This document shows, piece by piece, positions 1-7,292 of a stretch of 20,739 nucleotides of DNA. The notes beneath the pieces were generated by a model. The model saw only the letters and a program-made list of their open reading frames with translations. It was not told where the DNA came from and did no database searches. Made by a program: the position numbers and the translations under genes. Source of the DNA: Actinocrinis sp046724665. Its GTDB lineage: Bacteria > Actinomycetota > Actinomycetes > Streptomycetales > Catenulisporaceae. The stretch's first letter is position 1. The number at the start of each line of letters is the position of its first letter. Location: assembly GCA_046724665.1 (NCBI GenBank), contig JBKOWZ010000052.1, positions 1 through 20,739 of the forward strand, in the 5' to 3' direction.

Positions 1-24
1 GTGAAGCGGCGTACGAAAGGCGTC

Positions 25-96
<72 letters not shown>

Positions 97-102
97 AGAA
101 TC

Positions 103-2526
103 TCAGGAGAAGCGGCGCAGGCGCAAGCTGTTGGAGAGCACGAACAGGGACGAACTGGCCATCGCCGCACCAGCGATCACCGGGTTGAGTAGGCCGGCAG
201 CGGCCAGCGGTAGCGCCGCGACGTTGTAGGCGAATGCCCAGAACAGGTTGCCCTTGATCGTGGTCAGGGTGCGCCGGGAGAGGCGGACCGCGTCGGGGAT
301 CGAACGCGGGTCGCCGTTGACCAGGGTCAGATCGGCGGCCTCGATCGCCGCGTCCGCGCCGGTGCCCATCGCCAGGCCGAGATCGGCCTGCGCGAGCGCG
401 GCGGCGTCGTTCACCCCGTCCCCGACCATCGCGACCACTCGGCCCTCGGATTGCAGACGCTTGACATGCTCCGCCTTCTCCGCCGGCAGCACCTCGGCTA
501 TGACCTGCTCAACACCGATCTGCGCGGCGATCCGGCAGGCGGCCTCGGCGTTGTCCCCGGTCAGCAGGATCGGGGTGAGGCCGAGGCGTCGCAGCCGCGT
601 GACAGCTTCTGCGGACGTGGGCTTGACCACGTCGGCGATCACGAGGATTCCCCTCGCCTTGCCATCCCAGGCTACTGCGATGGCGGTGGACCCTTCGCCT
701 TGCGCGACGGCGAGCGAGTCGAGCAGTTCGCGGGGCATATCGACGGAACGCTGCTCCAGCAGCGCGGGGCGGCCGACGATGACGGCACGGTCCTCGACTG
801 CGCCCTCGACGCCCAGGCCGTCCGTGTTGGTGAACTGATGGACAGTCGGTAGAGCGCCGTACTGCGCAAGCGCCGCAGCGGCGACGGCTCGGGCGATCGG
901 ATGCTCGGACGCGGATTCGAGTGCGCCGGACAACCTGAGGATCTCGCCCTCATCCTCGCCGGGTCCAGGGACGGCGCGGATCAGGGTCATGGCGCCGGTG
1001 GTCACGGTGCCGGTCTTGTCCAGCACGATCGTGTCCACGTGACGAGTGGACTCCAGGACTTCCGGCCCCTTGATGAGGATGCCGAGTTGCGCGCCACGTC
1101 CCGTACCCACGAGTAGAGCGGTCGGTGTGGCCAGGCCCAATGCGCAGGGGCAGGCGATGATCAGGACCGCGACGGCAGCGGTGAAGGCGCGCGCCGTACC
1201 CGCGTCGGCCACCAGCCAGCCGACCAGCGTGGCCAGCGCGAGCGCGATGACTATGGGCACGAAGACCGCCGAAACGCGGTCGGCCAGCCGCTGGACCGCC
1301 GCCTTGCCGGTCTGCGCCTCGACCACGAGCCGCGCGATCTGGGCCAGTTGCGTCTCGGCGCCGATGCGGGTGGCCCGCACCACGATCCGTCCGCCGGCGT
1401 TCACCGTGGCGCCGGTCACCGCGTCGCCCGGACCGACCTCGACCGGTATCGACTCGCCGGTCAACAGGCTTGCGTCGATCGCGCAGGAGCCCTCGACGAC
1501 GACGCCGTCGGTGGCGACCTTCTCGCCCGGCCGTACGACGAAGAGGTCGCCACGGGCCAGTCGATTGATCGGAACGCGGACCTCGGCGCCATCCCGCAGC
1601 ACAGCGGCGTCCTTGGCGCCGAGGTGCAGCAGGGCTCGCAGCGCCGCGCCGGAGCGGCGCTTGGCGCGCGCTTCGAAATAGCGCCCGGCGAGGATGAACA
1701 CGACCACCGCCGAGGCCACCTCAAGGTAGATCGTGTTGCTACCGGAACCACGGCTGATCAGCTCGAATGGCATCCGCATGCCTGACTCCCCCGCGTCGCC
1801 GAAGAACAGCGCGTAGAGCGACCAGACGAATGCGGCCACCGTGCCGAGCGAAATCAGCGTGTCCATGGTCACCGCGCGATGACGCAGGTTGACGAGTGCG
1901 GCGCGATGGAATGGCCAGCCACCCCATACGACTACGGGCGCGGCGAGCGTGAGTGACAACCACTGCCAGTTGCGCAGTTGCAGCGCCGGAATCATCGCCA
2001 TCAGCAGCACCGGAAGCGAAAGCACTGCGGATATGGTCAGGCGCTGCGACAGGGACGCCGTTGCGTCGGACGTGTCGGAGGCATCGGCGTGGACTGCTGT
2101 GCCGGCGGAATCGGCGGAGCCGGAGCTGGCAAGGTGGTTGAAGGTGGGGCCACGGTCGGAGTCGGAGTTGAGACCGTGGTTGGGGTCACGGCTGCTCGAC
2201 GGTGCGGCGTCGTCGAAGTCTTCGAAGGGGAGGCGCGACACGGGCAACGTCGCTGAATACCCGGCTGCCTCGACGGCAGCGACAAGGTCCTGCGGGGTGA
2301 GCGTCTCCGGAAACCGCACGCTCGCCTGCTCGGTGGCGTAGTTCACCGTGGCGGCGACGCCGTCGAGCTTGTTCAGCTTGCGCTCGACGCGCCTCGCGCA
2401 GGACGCGCACGTCATCCCACCGATGGCCAGGTCGATGTTCTTCAGTTCGGCACTTATCAGCCCGGCACTTATCAGCCCGGCACTCATCGGCCCGGTATTC
2501 ATCAGCTCGGTACTCATCGGACTCAC
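103..2526 (-). CDS. copA: Copper-translocating P1B-type ATPase (CopA)
   Basis: Membrane ATPase that exports Cu(I) from the cytoplasm. The 807-residue product has one N-terminal heavy-metal-associated domain with MTCASC (38-43), the TGES actuator motif, the metal-binding CPC in the membrane (459-461), the phosphorylated Asp503 in DKTGT, an SEHP motif and GDGVND. The C-terminal helices carry YN preceded by Asn (NLFWAFAYN) and a MxxSS motif followed by NS, the P1B-1 signature for Cu(I)/Ag(I) rather than Zn/Cd. A low-complexity Ser/Asp-rich linker (about 105-165) separates the metal-binding domain from the membrane part. The GTG at 2526 is the longest start; ATG at 2517 is equally possible, and neither has a clear Shine-Dalgarno sequence, so translation may be coupled to copZ 20 bp upstream. 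Five 15-bp repeats form the extreme N-terminus. Likely cotranscribed with csoR and copZ. Confidence 0.95.
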   Translation of the reverse strand: MSPMSTELMNTGPMSAGLISAGLISAELKNIDLAIGGMTCASCARRVERKLNKLDGVAATVNYATEQASVRFPETLTPQDLVAAVEAAGYSATLPVSRLPFEDFDDAAPSSSRDPNHGLNSDSDRGPTFNHLASSGSADSAGTAVHADASDTSDATASLSQRLTISAVLSLPVLLMAMIPALQLRNWQWLSLTLAAPVVVWGGWPFHRAALVNLRHRAVTMDTLISLGTVAAFVWSLYALFFGDAGESGMRMPFELISRGSGSNTIYLEVASAVVVFILAGRYFEARAKRRSGAALRALLHLGAKDAAVLRDGAEVRVPINRLARGDLFVVRPGEKVATDGVVVEGSCAIDASLLTGESIPVEVGPGDAVTGATVNAGGRIVVRATRIGAETQLAQIARLVVEAQTGKAAVQRLADRVSAVFVPIVIALALATLVGWLVADAGTARAFTAAVAVLIIACPCALGLATPTALLVGTGRGAQLGILIKGPEVLESTRHVDTIVLDKTGTVTTGAMTLIRAVPGPGEDEGEILRLSGALESASEHPIARAVAAAALAQYGALPTVHQFTNTDGLGVEGAVEDRAVIVGRPALLEQRSVDMPRELLDSLAVAQGEGSTAIAVAWDGKARGILVIADVVKPTSAEAVTRLRRLGLTPILLTGDNAEAACRIAAQIGVEQVIAEVLPAEKAEHVKRLQSEGRVVAMVGDGVNDAAALAQADLGLAMGTGADAAIEAADLTLVNGDPRSIPDAVRLSRRTLTTIKGNLFWAFAYNVAALPLAAAGLLNPVIAGAAMASSSLFVLSNSLRLRRFS
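2434..2523 (-). repeat. 15-bp tandem repeats forming copA N-terminus
   Basis: Five head-to-tail 15-bp units lie at 2449-2523, two of them identical (GGCACTTATCAGCCC on the plus strand), with a degenerate sixth at 2434-2448. They are in frame with copA and encode five-residue repeats (GLISA GLISA) immediately before the metal-binding domain. The minus-strand unit begins GGGCTGAT, the same core as in the repeat at 4106-4150. Confidence 0.85.
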
Positions 2527-2546
2527 CGCCGGTCCATCGGTGGCGG

Positions 2547-2786
2547 TCAGGAGACCAGCTGGTAGCCGGCCTCGTCGATGGCGGCCTGAACGGCGGCGAC
2601 GGCGAGCGGCTGCTTGCTGGTTACGGTGACGCGTCCCGAATCGACGTCCACATCGACCGCGGTCACACCGTCGATCCCGCTGACCTCCTCGGTCACCGAA
2701 GTGGCGCAGTGCGCGCAGTGCATCCCGCTTACCTGGTAGTCGATGGTGATGAGGTCATTGGAGGTCGCTGCGCTCTCGGTTGCCAT
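2547..2786 (-). CDS. copZ: Copper chaperone CopZ (HMA-domain protein)
   Basis: Small cytosolic copper carrier of 79 residues, the usual size for the family. It is a single heavy-metal-associated ferredoxin-like domain with the Cu(I)-binding motif GMHCAHC (Cys24 and Cys27) and the typical GV-x-(A/S)-V-x-V pattern of the second strand. Members of the family bind Cu(I) and hand it to CopA or to the repressor CsoR. The ATG at 2786 is preceded on its strand by GAAAGGAAC, a good ribosome-binding site. It lies 20 bp upstream of copA and about 294 bp downstream of csoR on the same strand; that spacer is filled with tandem repeats and I see no separate CsoR operator in it, so read-through from the csoR promoter is the simplest model. 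Confidence 0.92.
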   Translation of the reverse strand: MATESAATSNDLITIDYQVSGMHCAHCATSVTEEVSGIDGVTAVDVDVDSGRVTVTSKQPLAVAAVQAAIDEAGYQLVS

Positions 2787-2845
2787 AGCCGGGTTCCTTT
2801 CGGGGGTGGGGGGAGCTGGAGATGAGGGAGCGAGGGAGCGGATCG

Positions 2846-3085
2846 GTCAGTGACGATTCAGTCGAGACGATTGAGTTGGGGACAAGTGAGCGAGTGATAT
2901 GTGGGTTGGTGACATATGAAGCGGAGACGGGTGGGTCAGTGACGTGTGAAGCGGAGACGGGTGCGTCGGTGACATGTGACGCGAGGACGGTAAGTCGGTG
3001 ACATGTGGGTCGGGGACATGTGCAGCGGGGACACGTGAGTCGGGGAATCAGTAAGCCGAATCAGTGAACCGGGACGCGGGTCAGG
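2846..3085. repeat. Degenerate 15-bp minisatellite in csoR-copZ spacer
   Basis: About sixteen diverged units, nearly all 15 bp with a few of 14 or 16 bp, fill the spacer between csoR and copZ. A typical unit is CGGTGACATGTGGGT, and many contain GACATGTG or GACGGGTG. The last unit reaches the csoR stop codon at 3081-3083. Units are tandem without unique spacers, so this is not a CRISPR array. Nothing else was recognised in this 294-bp gap except the copZ ribosome-binding site close to 2790. Confidence 0.85.
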
Positions 3086-3389
3086 AGCGCACTAGCCGGG
3101 CAATGGCGTCGGCGGCTTCCTTCACCTTCGCGTCGGCGGTCTCACCGCCTTCGGCGACTGCGTCGGCGACGCAGTGTGAGAGGTGCTCCTCCAGCAGCCC
3201 GATCGCCACCGACTGCAACGCCTTCGTCGCAGCGGAGACCTGCGTGAGGATGTCGATGCAGTAGCTGTCCTCGTCAACCATCCGCTGAAGGCCGCGGATC
3301 TGGCCTTCTATGCGACGCAGCCTCTTCAGATAGTCATCCTTGCGCGGGCTGTACCCATGAGCGCCACCTCCGTGGAAACCGCCCTCCAC
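3081..3389 (-). CDS. csoR: Copper-sensing transcriptional repressor CsoR
   Basis: All-helical DUF156-family repressor that leaves DNA on binding Cu(I). The copper ligands are seen as Cys-His-Cys (in YCIDIL and HLSHC) with spacings of 25 and 4 residues, exactly as in the Mycobacterium tuberculosis protein (Cys36, His61, Cys65), and the Tyr preceding the first Cys is kept. The frame opens at a GTG at 3395, but GGGAGGTG overlaps that codon and sits five bases before the next in-frame GTG at 3389, so I chose 3389 (102 residues). It heads the csoR-copZ-copA unit. Two inverted-repeat operators overlap its promoter, which indicates autoregulation. The family also includes nickel, sulfide and formaldehyde sensors, but the ligand set and neighbours fit copper. 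Confidence 0.94.
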   Translation of the reverse strand: MEGGFHGGGAHGYSPRKDDYLKRLRRIEGQIRGLQRMVDEDSYCIDILTQVSAATKALQSVAIGLLEEHLSHCVADAVAEGGETADAKVKEAADAIARLVRS

Positions 3390-3451
3390 GGCCACCTCCC
3401 GATCTACTGGTTGTGATCCCGTCGCCCGCCGCGATCACTCCGACACTTGAA

Positions 3452-3494
3452 ACTATACCCCTACCAGGTATCTGTGTATACCCTGGCGGGGTAT
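3452..3494 (-). promoter_or_regulatory. csoR promoter with two tandem CsoR operators
   Basis: Two 17-bp inverted repeats with the form ATACC-N7-GGTAT occupy 3455-3471 (spacer CCTACCA) and 3478-3494 (spacer CTGGCGG), with centres 23 bp apart, about two helical turns. This matches the known CsoR operator pattern in actinobacteria. On the minus strand a -10 TATAGT (3452-3457) and a weak -35 TATACA (3475-3480) with a 17-bp spacer fit the csoR promoter, so one operator lies between the hexamers and the other covers the -35. A plus-strand promoter towards the phosphatase gene (TTGAAA at 3447-3452, TATCTG at 3469-3474) may be overlapped too. Confidence 0.8.
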
Positions 3495-3554
3495 GGCGAA
3501 TTGATCGCGAGGCCCCGACATGCCGGGTTTGACTCGCTCTGCAAAGCTGGATTG

Positions 3555-4112
3555 GTGACCGAACCGACCACCCCCCGACACCTGATCATCTTGCGGCATT
3601 CGAAGGCGGCGTGGCCCGACGTCGAGGACCGGCAGCGTCCGCTCGCCGAGCGCGGTCAGCGTGACGCCCCGGCCGCCGGGCGCTGGCTGCGCGACGCGGA
3701 GCGGCGGCCGAATGGTGAACTCCGGATCGACCGGGTCGTGTGTTCACCCGCGCGGCGTACGCGCGAGACCTGGGAATTCGCCGCCGCCGAAATCGACGAC
3801 CCACCCGAACCGATCTACGACGGCCGTGTCTATGCCGCGACGACGGCCGCGCTACTCATCGTGCTGCGTGAGACTCCGCCGGACGTGCGCTGTCTGTTGC
3901 TGGTCGGCCACAACCCCGGGATGCAGAACTTGGCACTCACGCTCGCGCGCGAGGACTCCGGCGAACCGCTCAGCCGCGTGCGGGAGAAGTACCCGACCTC
4001 GGGCATCGCAGTGTTGAGCGTGCACGACAAGTGGAAGGCGCTGGCACCGGGCCGCGCGCTGCTCACGGAATTCGCGATCCCGCGGGGCGACGGATCGGAT
4101 GCTGGGGACTGA
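3555..4112 (+). CDS. SixA-like phosphohistidine phosphatase (histidine phosphatase superfamily)
   Basis: Cytosolic phosphatase of the histidine (phosphoglycerate mutase-like) superfamily, closest in layout to SixA, which removes phosphate from phosphohistidine. The catalytic motif is LRHSKA with Arg14 and the nucleophile His15; the second conserved His is His119 in VGHNPG. The 185 residues are close to the length of SixA-type proteins. The open frame runs upstream to 3447, but that part carries the CsoR operators and promoter, so I chose the GTG at 3555, just before the conserved region. No strong ribosome-binding site is visible. It is divergent from csoR; whether copper affects it is open. 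The stop codon lies within the first unit of a 15-bp repeat. The in vivo substrate cannot be told from sequence. Confidence 0.85.
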   Translation: MTEPTTPRHLIILRHSKAAWPDVEDRQRPLAERGQRDAPAAGRWLRDAERRPNGELRIDRVVCSPARRTRETWEFAAAEIDDPPEPIYDGRVYAATTAALLIVLRETPPDVRCLLLVGHNPGMQNLALTLAREDSGEPLSRVREKYPTSGIAVLSVHDKWKALAPGRALLTEFAIPRGDGSDAGD

Positions 4113-4150
4113 TCGACCTGGGGCTGATTGGTCTGGAGCTGATCGGCCCG
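4106..4150 (+). repeat. Three 15-bp tandem repeats at the phosphatase 3' end
   Basis: Units GGACTGATCGACCTG, GGGCTGATTGGTCTG and GAGCTGATCGGCCCG are contiguous. The first unit contains the stop codon (4110-4112) of the phosphatase gene. The G-G/A-G/A-CTGAT core is shared with the minus-strand form of the copA N-terminal repeat. Confidence 0.75.
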
Positions 4151-4203
4151 AGGGCCGCTTGGCTCGGGTCGGGGATGAACGGCCGGGCAATGACCAACCT
4201 GGG

Positions 4204-4228
4204 ACTGGCTGACCATCAGTCAGCCAGT
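4204..4228. terminator. Hairpin terminator between convergent genes
   Basis: A perfect 10-bp stem (ACTGGCTGAC pairing with GTCAGCCAGT) encloses a five-base loop and is followed on the plus strand by TTGGTTTT. It lies between the convergent phosphatase and MFS genes and its right arm contains the MFS stop codon (4220-4222), so it probably serves both strands. Confidence 0.75.
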
Positions 4229-5644
4229 TGGTTTTCGGCGGCCGGGGAGGCGGACCGTGGCGGCAGGCTCGCGTGTGAAGGCGGTCGCGACCAGGACCGC
4301 CGCGGCGACGGCGGCGAGTAGCGCGGCGGCAAGTTCACTCGAATGGTCGGCTTGGTGCAGGCCGAGCGTGACCAGGGCCACGCCGAGCGCGGTGCCGAGT
4401 GCGCGGGCCATGTTCACCAGACCACCGCCGGTACCCTCGGCGCCTGGCGGAATCGCCGCCATGATCAGGGCGTTGTTGGCGGGGGCGAAGACGCCGAGTC
4501 CTGCTCCGAGCAGGACGAGCGGAAGCACGAGCATCGGTGCGTCCGGATGTGTGGGTAACACGGCGAGCATCGACACGAGGGCGCACGTCGCGAGCGCCGC
4601 GCCAGTCAGTGCCCTACGACGGTCGGTCCAGGCGTACGGCAGGAGTCTGTCGGCGGTCAGCGCGGCAAGGGCGAATCCGGCCGGCAGCGCGGTGAGCACC
4701 ACGCCGGCCGTGGCCAGGGAAGTGCCGTGCCGAGTCAGTTCTGCGGGCACCAGCACCAGCGGCCCGAACAGGACGAGGTAGCCGCCGAGCGCGCCGAGTA
4801 GGCCGAGCACGGTGCCACGGGTACGCAACAGCGCCGGGTCGATCAGCGGACCAGTCGCGCGCACGAGACGGCGCGCGAGCGCGATACCGGCCGTCGCCGC
4901 TACGGCGAACAGCACCGCGACGGCCGGCACCGGAAGTTCGAGACCTGACGCGGCGGAGATGGCGAGCAGCAGCGCCGTGCTCGACGCGCCGAGCAGCAGC
5001 AGGCCGGGCCAGTCGAAGCGGTCCACCGGCGTGCGTATTCGCGTGCGTGGCAGGAAGTAGTGCCCTGCGACGAGCGCGAGCACGCCGACCGGGACGTTGA
5101 GCAGGAACACCCATCGCCAGCCCGGCCCGGCGACGATCACACCGCCGAGCGTCGGGCCGAGTGCGAGGCCGAGGGCTTGGGCACCCGCCTGGACGCCGAG
5201 TGCGGCGCGCAACCGTTCGCGGGGTGCGCTCGTGGCCACCAGGGCGACGCTGTTCGCCTGCATCAGTGCGGCGCCCACCGCCTGCGCCGCGCGGAAGCCG
5301 ATCAGCGCGGCGAGGCTCGGCGCCAGACCGCAGGCGGCGGACGCGAGGGTGAACACCACGAATCCGTACAGGTAGTGCAGCTTGCGGCCGTGCGCGTCAG
5401 AGAGCCGCCCGGCCGGGACGAGCAACGCCGTCAGCGTGAGCAGGTAGCCGAGTGACACCCACTCGACCGCGGCGGTCGAGGCGTGAAAACGCGATTCGAG
5501 CGCCGGGTACGTGAGGACGACGATCGAGGCGTCGAGCTGGCCCATGAACGCGCCCAGGCACACGGTGCCGATCGCCAGCCACCAGCCGAGCCGCGAGTCG
5601 CGCACGCGCACCGGACGCGGCCGCTCGGCCAGTAGTAGGGACAT
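4220..5644 (-). CDS. MFS transporter, DHA2 (EmrB/QacA-like) drug exporter
   Basis: Inner-membrane proton-coupled exporter, 474 residues, rich in hydrophobic helices and of a length that fits the 14-helix DHA2 family. Visible family motifs are LDASIVVLTYPAL in the first helix (37-49; motif D1), GRLSDAHGRK in the loop after helix 2 (79-88; motif A) and a motif C-like LGPTLGG followed by WRWVFLLNVPVG. The frame stays open to 5812, but the ATG at 5644 starts just before the first helix and has a promoter-like TACCCT six bases upstream, so the transcript may be leaderless. The substrate is unknown; QacA/EmrB relatives export toxic compounds or antibiotics. No dedicated regulator sits beside it. 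The gene ends inside a hairpin shared with the convergent phosphatase. Confidence 0.88.
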   Translation of the reverse strand: MSLLLAERPRPVRVRDSRLGWWLAIGTVCLGAFMGQLDASIVVLTYPALESRFHASTAAVEWVSLGYLLTLTALLVPAGRLSDAHGRKLHYLYGFVVFTLASAACGLAPSLAALIGFRAAQAVGAALMQANSVALVATSAPRERLRAALGVQAGAQALGLALGPTLGGVIVAGPGWRWVFLLNVPVGVLALVAGHYFLPRTRIRTPVDRFDWPGLLLLGASSTALLLAISAASGLELPVPAVAVLFAVAATAGIALARRLVRATGPLIDPALLRTRGTVLGLLGALGGYLVLFGPLVLVPAELTRHGTSLATAGVVLTALPAGFALAALTADRLLPYAWTDRRRALTGAALATCALVSMLAVLPTHPDAPMLVLPLVLLGAGLGVFAPANNALIMAAIPPGAEGTGGGLVNMARALGTALGVALVTLGLHQADHSSELAAALLAAVAAAVLVATAFTREPAATVRLPGRRKPTG

Positions 5645-5679
5645 ATGCCTAGGGTACCAAGTTGTTCTGTTGCCGAAAT
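5645..5679 (-). promoter_or_regulatory. Possible leaderless promoter of the MFS gene
   Basis: On the minus strand TACCCT (5651-5656) fits the TANNNT form of an actinobacterial -10 and lies six bases before the ATG at 5644, the spacing typical of leaderless transcripts. The expected -35 region (TTTCGG) is a poor match. A GGTACC palindrome overlaps the -10. Confidence 0.35.
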
Positions 5680-5998
5680 AATGGGAGGCGACATGGCTCT
5701 GAACACCCAGCGACAACATCCGCAACTGGCGCCACAACGACGCCGCGTCGGCGCCGAGCCGACAAGATGACGGCAAGCGTTCGCGCAAGTCAGGGTGTGA
5801 TTGAGCCCGCACGCGGCGGAGTTCCAGCGGCCGCTCAAAAGTCTCGCAGTGTATACCGGACGTTCACCTTGCCCGGCTCATCGATTCATTTCGGCTGCCT
5901 ACGGTCGCTTGACGTCAGCACACGTCAGGCTCATGTCCGGCCGGAACTGCCCCAGGCCAGGGGTGGCAGCGCCGGCAAACTCAGGAAGGGACTTCCCC
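5645..5998 (+). promoter_or_regulatory. pstS upstream region with possible PHO box
   Basis: This 354-bp gap between the divergent MFS and pstS genes holds no convincing gene. At 5862-5890 GTTCACC and ATTCATT are spaced exactly 22 bp apart, i.e. two 11-bp steps, with a poorly conserved unit between. Streptomyces PhoP binds 11-bp direct repeats of the GTTCACC type ahead of pstS, so this is a candidate PHO box. A TTGACG at 5909-5914, inside a TGACGTCA palindrome, could be a -35, but the matching -10 is weak. AGGAAGGG at 5983-5990 is the pstS ribosome-binding site. Confidence 0.4.
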
Positions 5999-7129
5999 GT
6001 GAAGCTCCAGCGGTACGTCGCCGTGACCGGCGCCGGCCTCCTCGCCGCCACGCTCGCCGCGTGCGGTTCGAACAACGAATCCCCGTCGTCGAACGGCACG
6101 ACATCCGCCGCCACCGGGGGCGCGTCCGCGTCGTCGTCCGGCGCGATCTCCTGTGGCAGCGGCACGCTCACGCTGGCCGGCTCGAGCGCGCAGAAGAACG
6201 CCATCGACAAGTGGACCAAGGACTACCAGGCCGCCTGCTCGGGCGCGACGATCAACTACAACCCGAGCGGCTCCGGCGCGGGCGTCACCTCGTTCGAGCA
6301 GAAGCAGGTCGACTTCGCGGGCTCCGACTTCCCGCTGTCCGGCGCCGACGTGGCCAAGGCCGACGCGCGCTGCACCGGCGGCAAGGCCGTGGACCTGCCG
6401 ATGGTGCCCGGCGCCATCGCGGTGATCTACAACGTCTCCGGCGTGACCACCCCGCTGAACCTGTCGGCCTCGACGCTGGCCAAGATCTTCAACGGCAAGA
6501 TCACCGTGTGGGACGACCCGGCGATCATGGCCGACAACAAGGGCGTCACCCTGCCGATGACGAAGATCACCACGTTCCACCGCTCGGACAAGTCCGGCAC
6601 CTCGTTCAACTTCTCCGCCTACCTGCACGGTGTCGCCGCTGCCGACTTCCCGGCCGCCGCGAACAAGGTGTGGCCGGGCACCGGCGGCCAGGGCCAGAAC
6701 GGCTCCTCCGGCGTCGCCCAGGCGGTCAAGACCACCGCCGGCGGCATCGGCTACGCCGAGATCTCCTACGCCACCTCGAACAACCTCCAGTCGGCCAAGG
6801 TCGGCAACGCGCAGGGCCAGTTCGTCGAGGCCACCACGGACAACGCCTCCGCGTTCATCGCCAAGGCGAAGGTGAACCAGGTCGGCAACGACATCAAGCT
6901 GGCCTTCGACTACTCCTACGCGGACCCGAAGGCCTACCCGGCGGTCCTGGTGACCTACGAGATCGCCTGCGACAAGGGCAACGACCCGGGCCAGCTGGCG
7001 CTGATCAAGGGGTTCCTGAGCTACGGTGCCAGCACCACGGCCCAGGCTGAGCTGCCGGCGGCCGGCTACGTCTCGCTGCCGAGCAACATCCAGAGCCTGG
7101 TGCAGACTGCGGTCAGCACCCTGAGCTAG
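5999..7129 (+). CDS. pstS: Phosphate-binding lipoprotein PstS
   Basis: Extracytoplasmic phosphate receptor of the Pst ABC importer, 376 residues. The GTG at 5999 follows AGGAAGGG by eight bases. The N-terminus is a lipoprotein signal with lipobox LAAC and Cys22 as the lipid-modified residue, followed by a Ser/Thr/Gly-rich tether (about 23-48). Phosphate-pocket motifs of the family are visible: AGSSAQ, YNPSGSGAG, DFAGSDFPL and HRSDKSGTSF (usually R-x-D-x-SGT). Codons are almost uniformly G/C-ending, which suits a protein made in quantity under phosphate limitation. A candidate PHO box lies about 110-140 bp upstream. Two stem-loops follow the gene before the permease gene, as is common behind genes for abundant binding proteins. 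Confidence 0.95.
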   Translation: MKLQRYVAVTGAGLLAATLAACGSNNESPSSNGTTSAATGGASASSSGAISCGSGTLTLAGSSAQKNAIDKWTKDYQAACSGATINYNPSGSGAGVTSFEQKQVDFAGSDFPLSGADVAKADARCTGGKAVDLPMVPGAIAVIYNVSGVTTPLNLSASTLAKIFNGKITVWDDPAIMADNKGVTLPMTKITTFHRSDKSGTSFNFSAYLHGVAAADFPAAANKVWPGTGGQGQNGSSGVAQAVKTTAGGIGYAEISYATSNNLQSAKVGNAQGQFVEATTDNASAFIAKAKVNQVGNDIKLAFDYSYADPKAYPAVLVTYEIACDKGNDPGQLALIKGFLSYGASTTAQAELPAAGYVSLPSNIQSLVQTAVSTLS

Positions 7130-7144
7130 TCGCCGCACGCCCCA

Positions 7145-7219
7145 GGTCCGGCTGACGGACCGACGGGCGCGAAGCGAGCCCGGCTGCCGTCGCGATGACA
7201 CACTCCGCGCGGCAGCCGG
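7145..7219 (+). terminator. Intercistronic stem-loops between pstS and the permease gene
   Basis: Two inverted repeats lie in the 163-bp gap. The first has a 6-bp stem GGTCCG/CGGACC around a five-base loop (7145-7161). The second has a perfect 10-bp stem CCGGCTGCCG/CGGCAGCCGG around a 20-base loop (7180-7219). There is no U-tract. Their place suggests partial termination or 3'-end protection of pstS mRNA, giving more receptor than permease. Full termination is less likely because no convincing new promoter is seen before 7293. Confidence 0.55.
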
Positions 7220-7292
7220 ACCGCTTAACCGCACAGGACCGAACGAACCCTTCTGTGTATCCACGCCACGAAACCGCACCGTCAGGAGAACG

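Noticed and set aside
2846..3085. Possible CRISPR array
   Set aside because: Units are 15 bp, tandem and diverged, with no unique spacers and no cas genes nearby.
3447..3554. N-terminal extension of the histidine phosphatase
   Set aside because: This stretch holds the csoR promoter and two operators, and the extension has no similarity to the family; the GTG at 3555 precedes the conserved LRHSKA region closely.
5645..5812. N-terminal extension of the MFS transporter
   Set aside because: The added 56 residues are hydrophilic and unlike the family; ATG at 5644 begins just before the first membrane helix and has a -10 at leaderless spacing.
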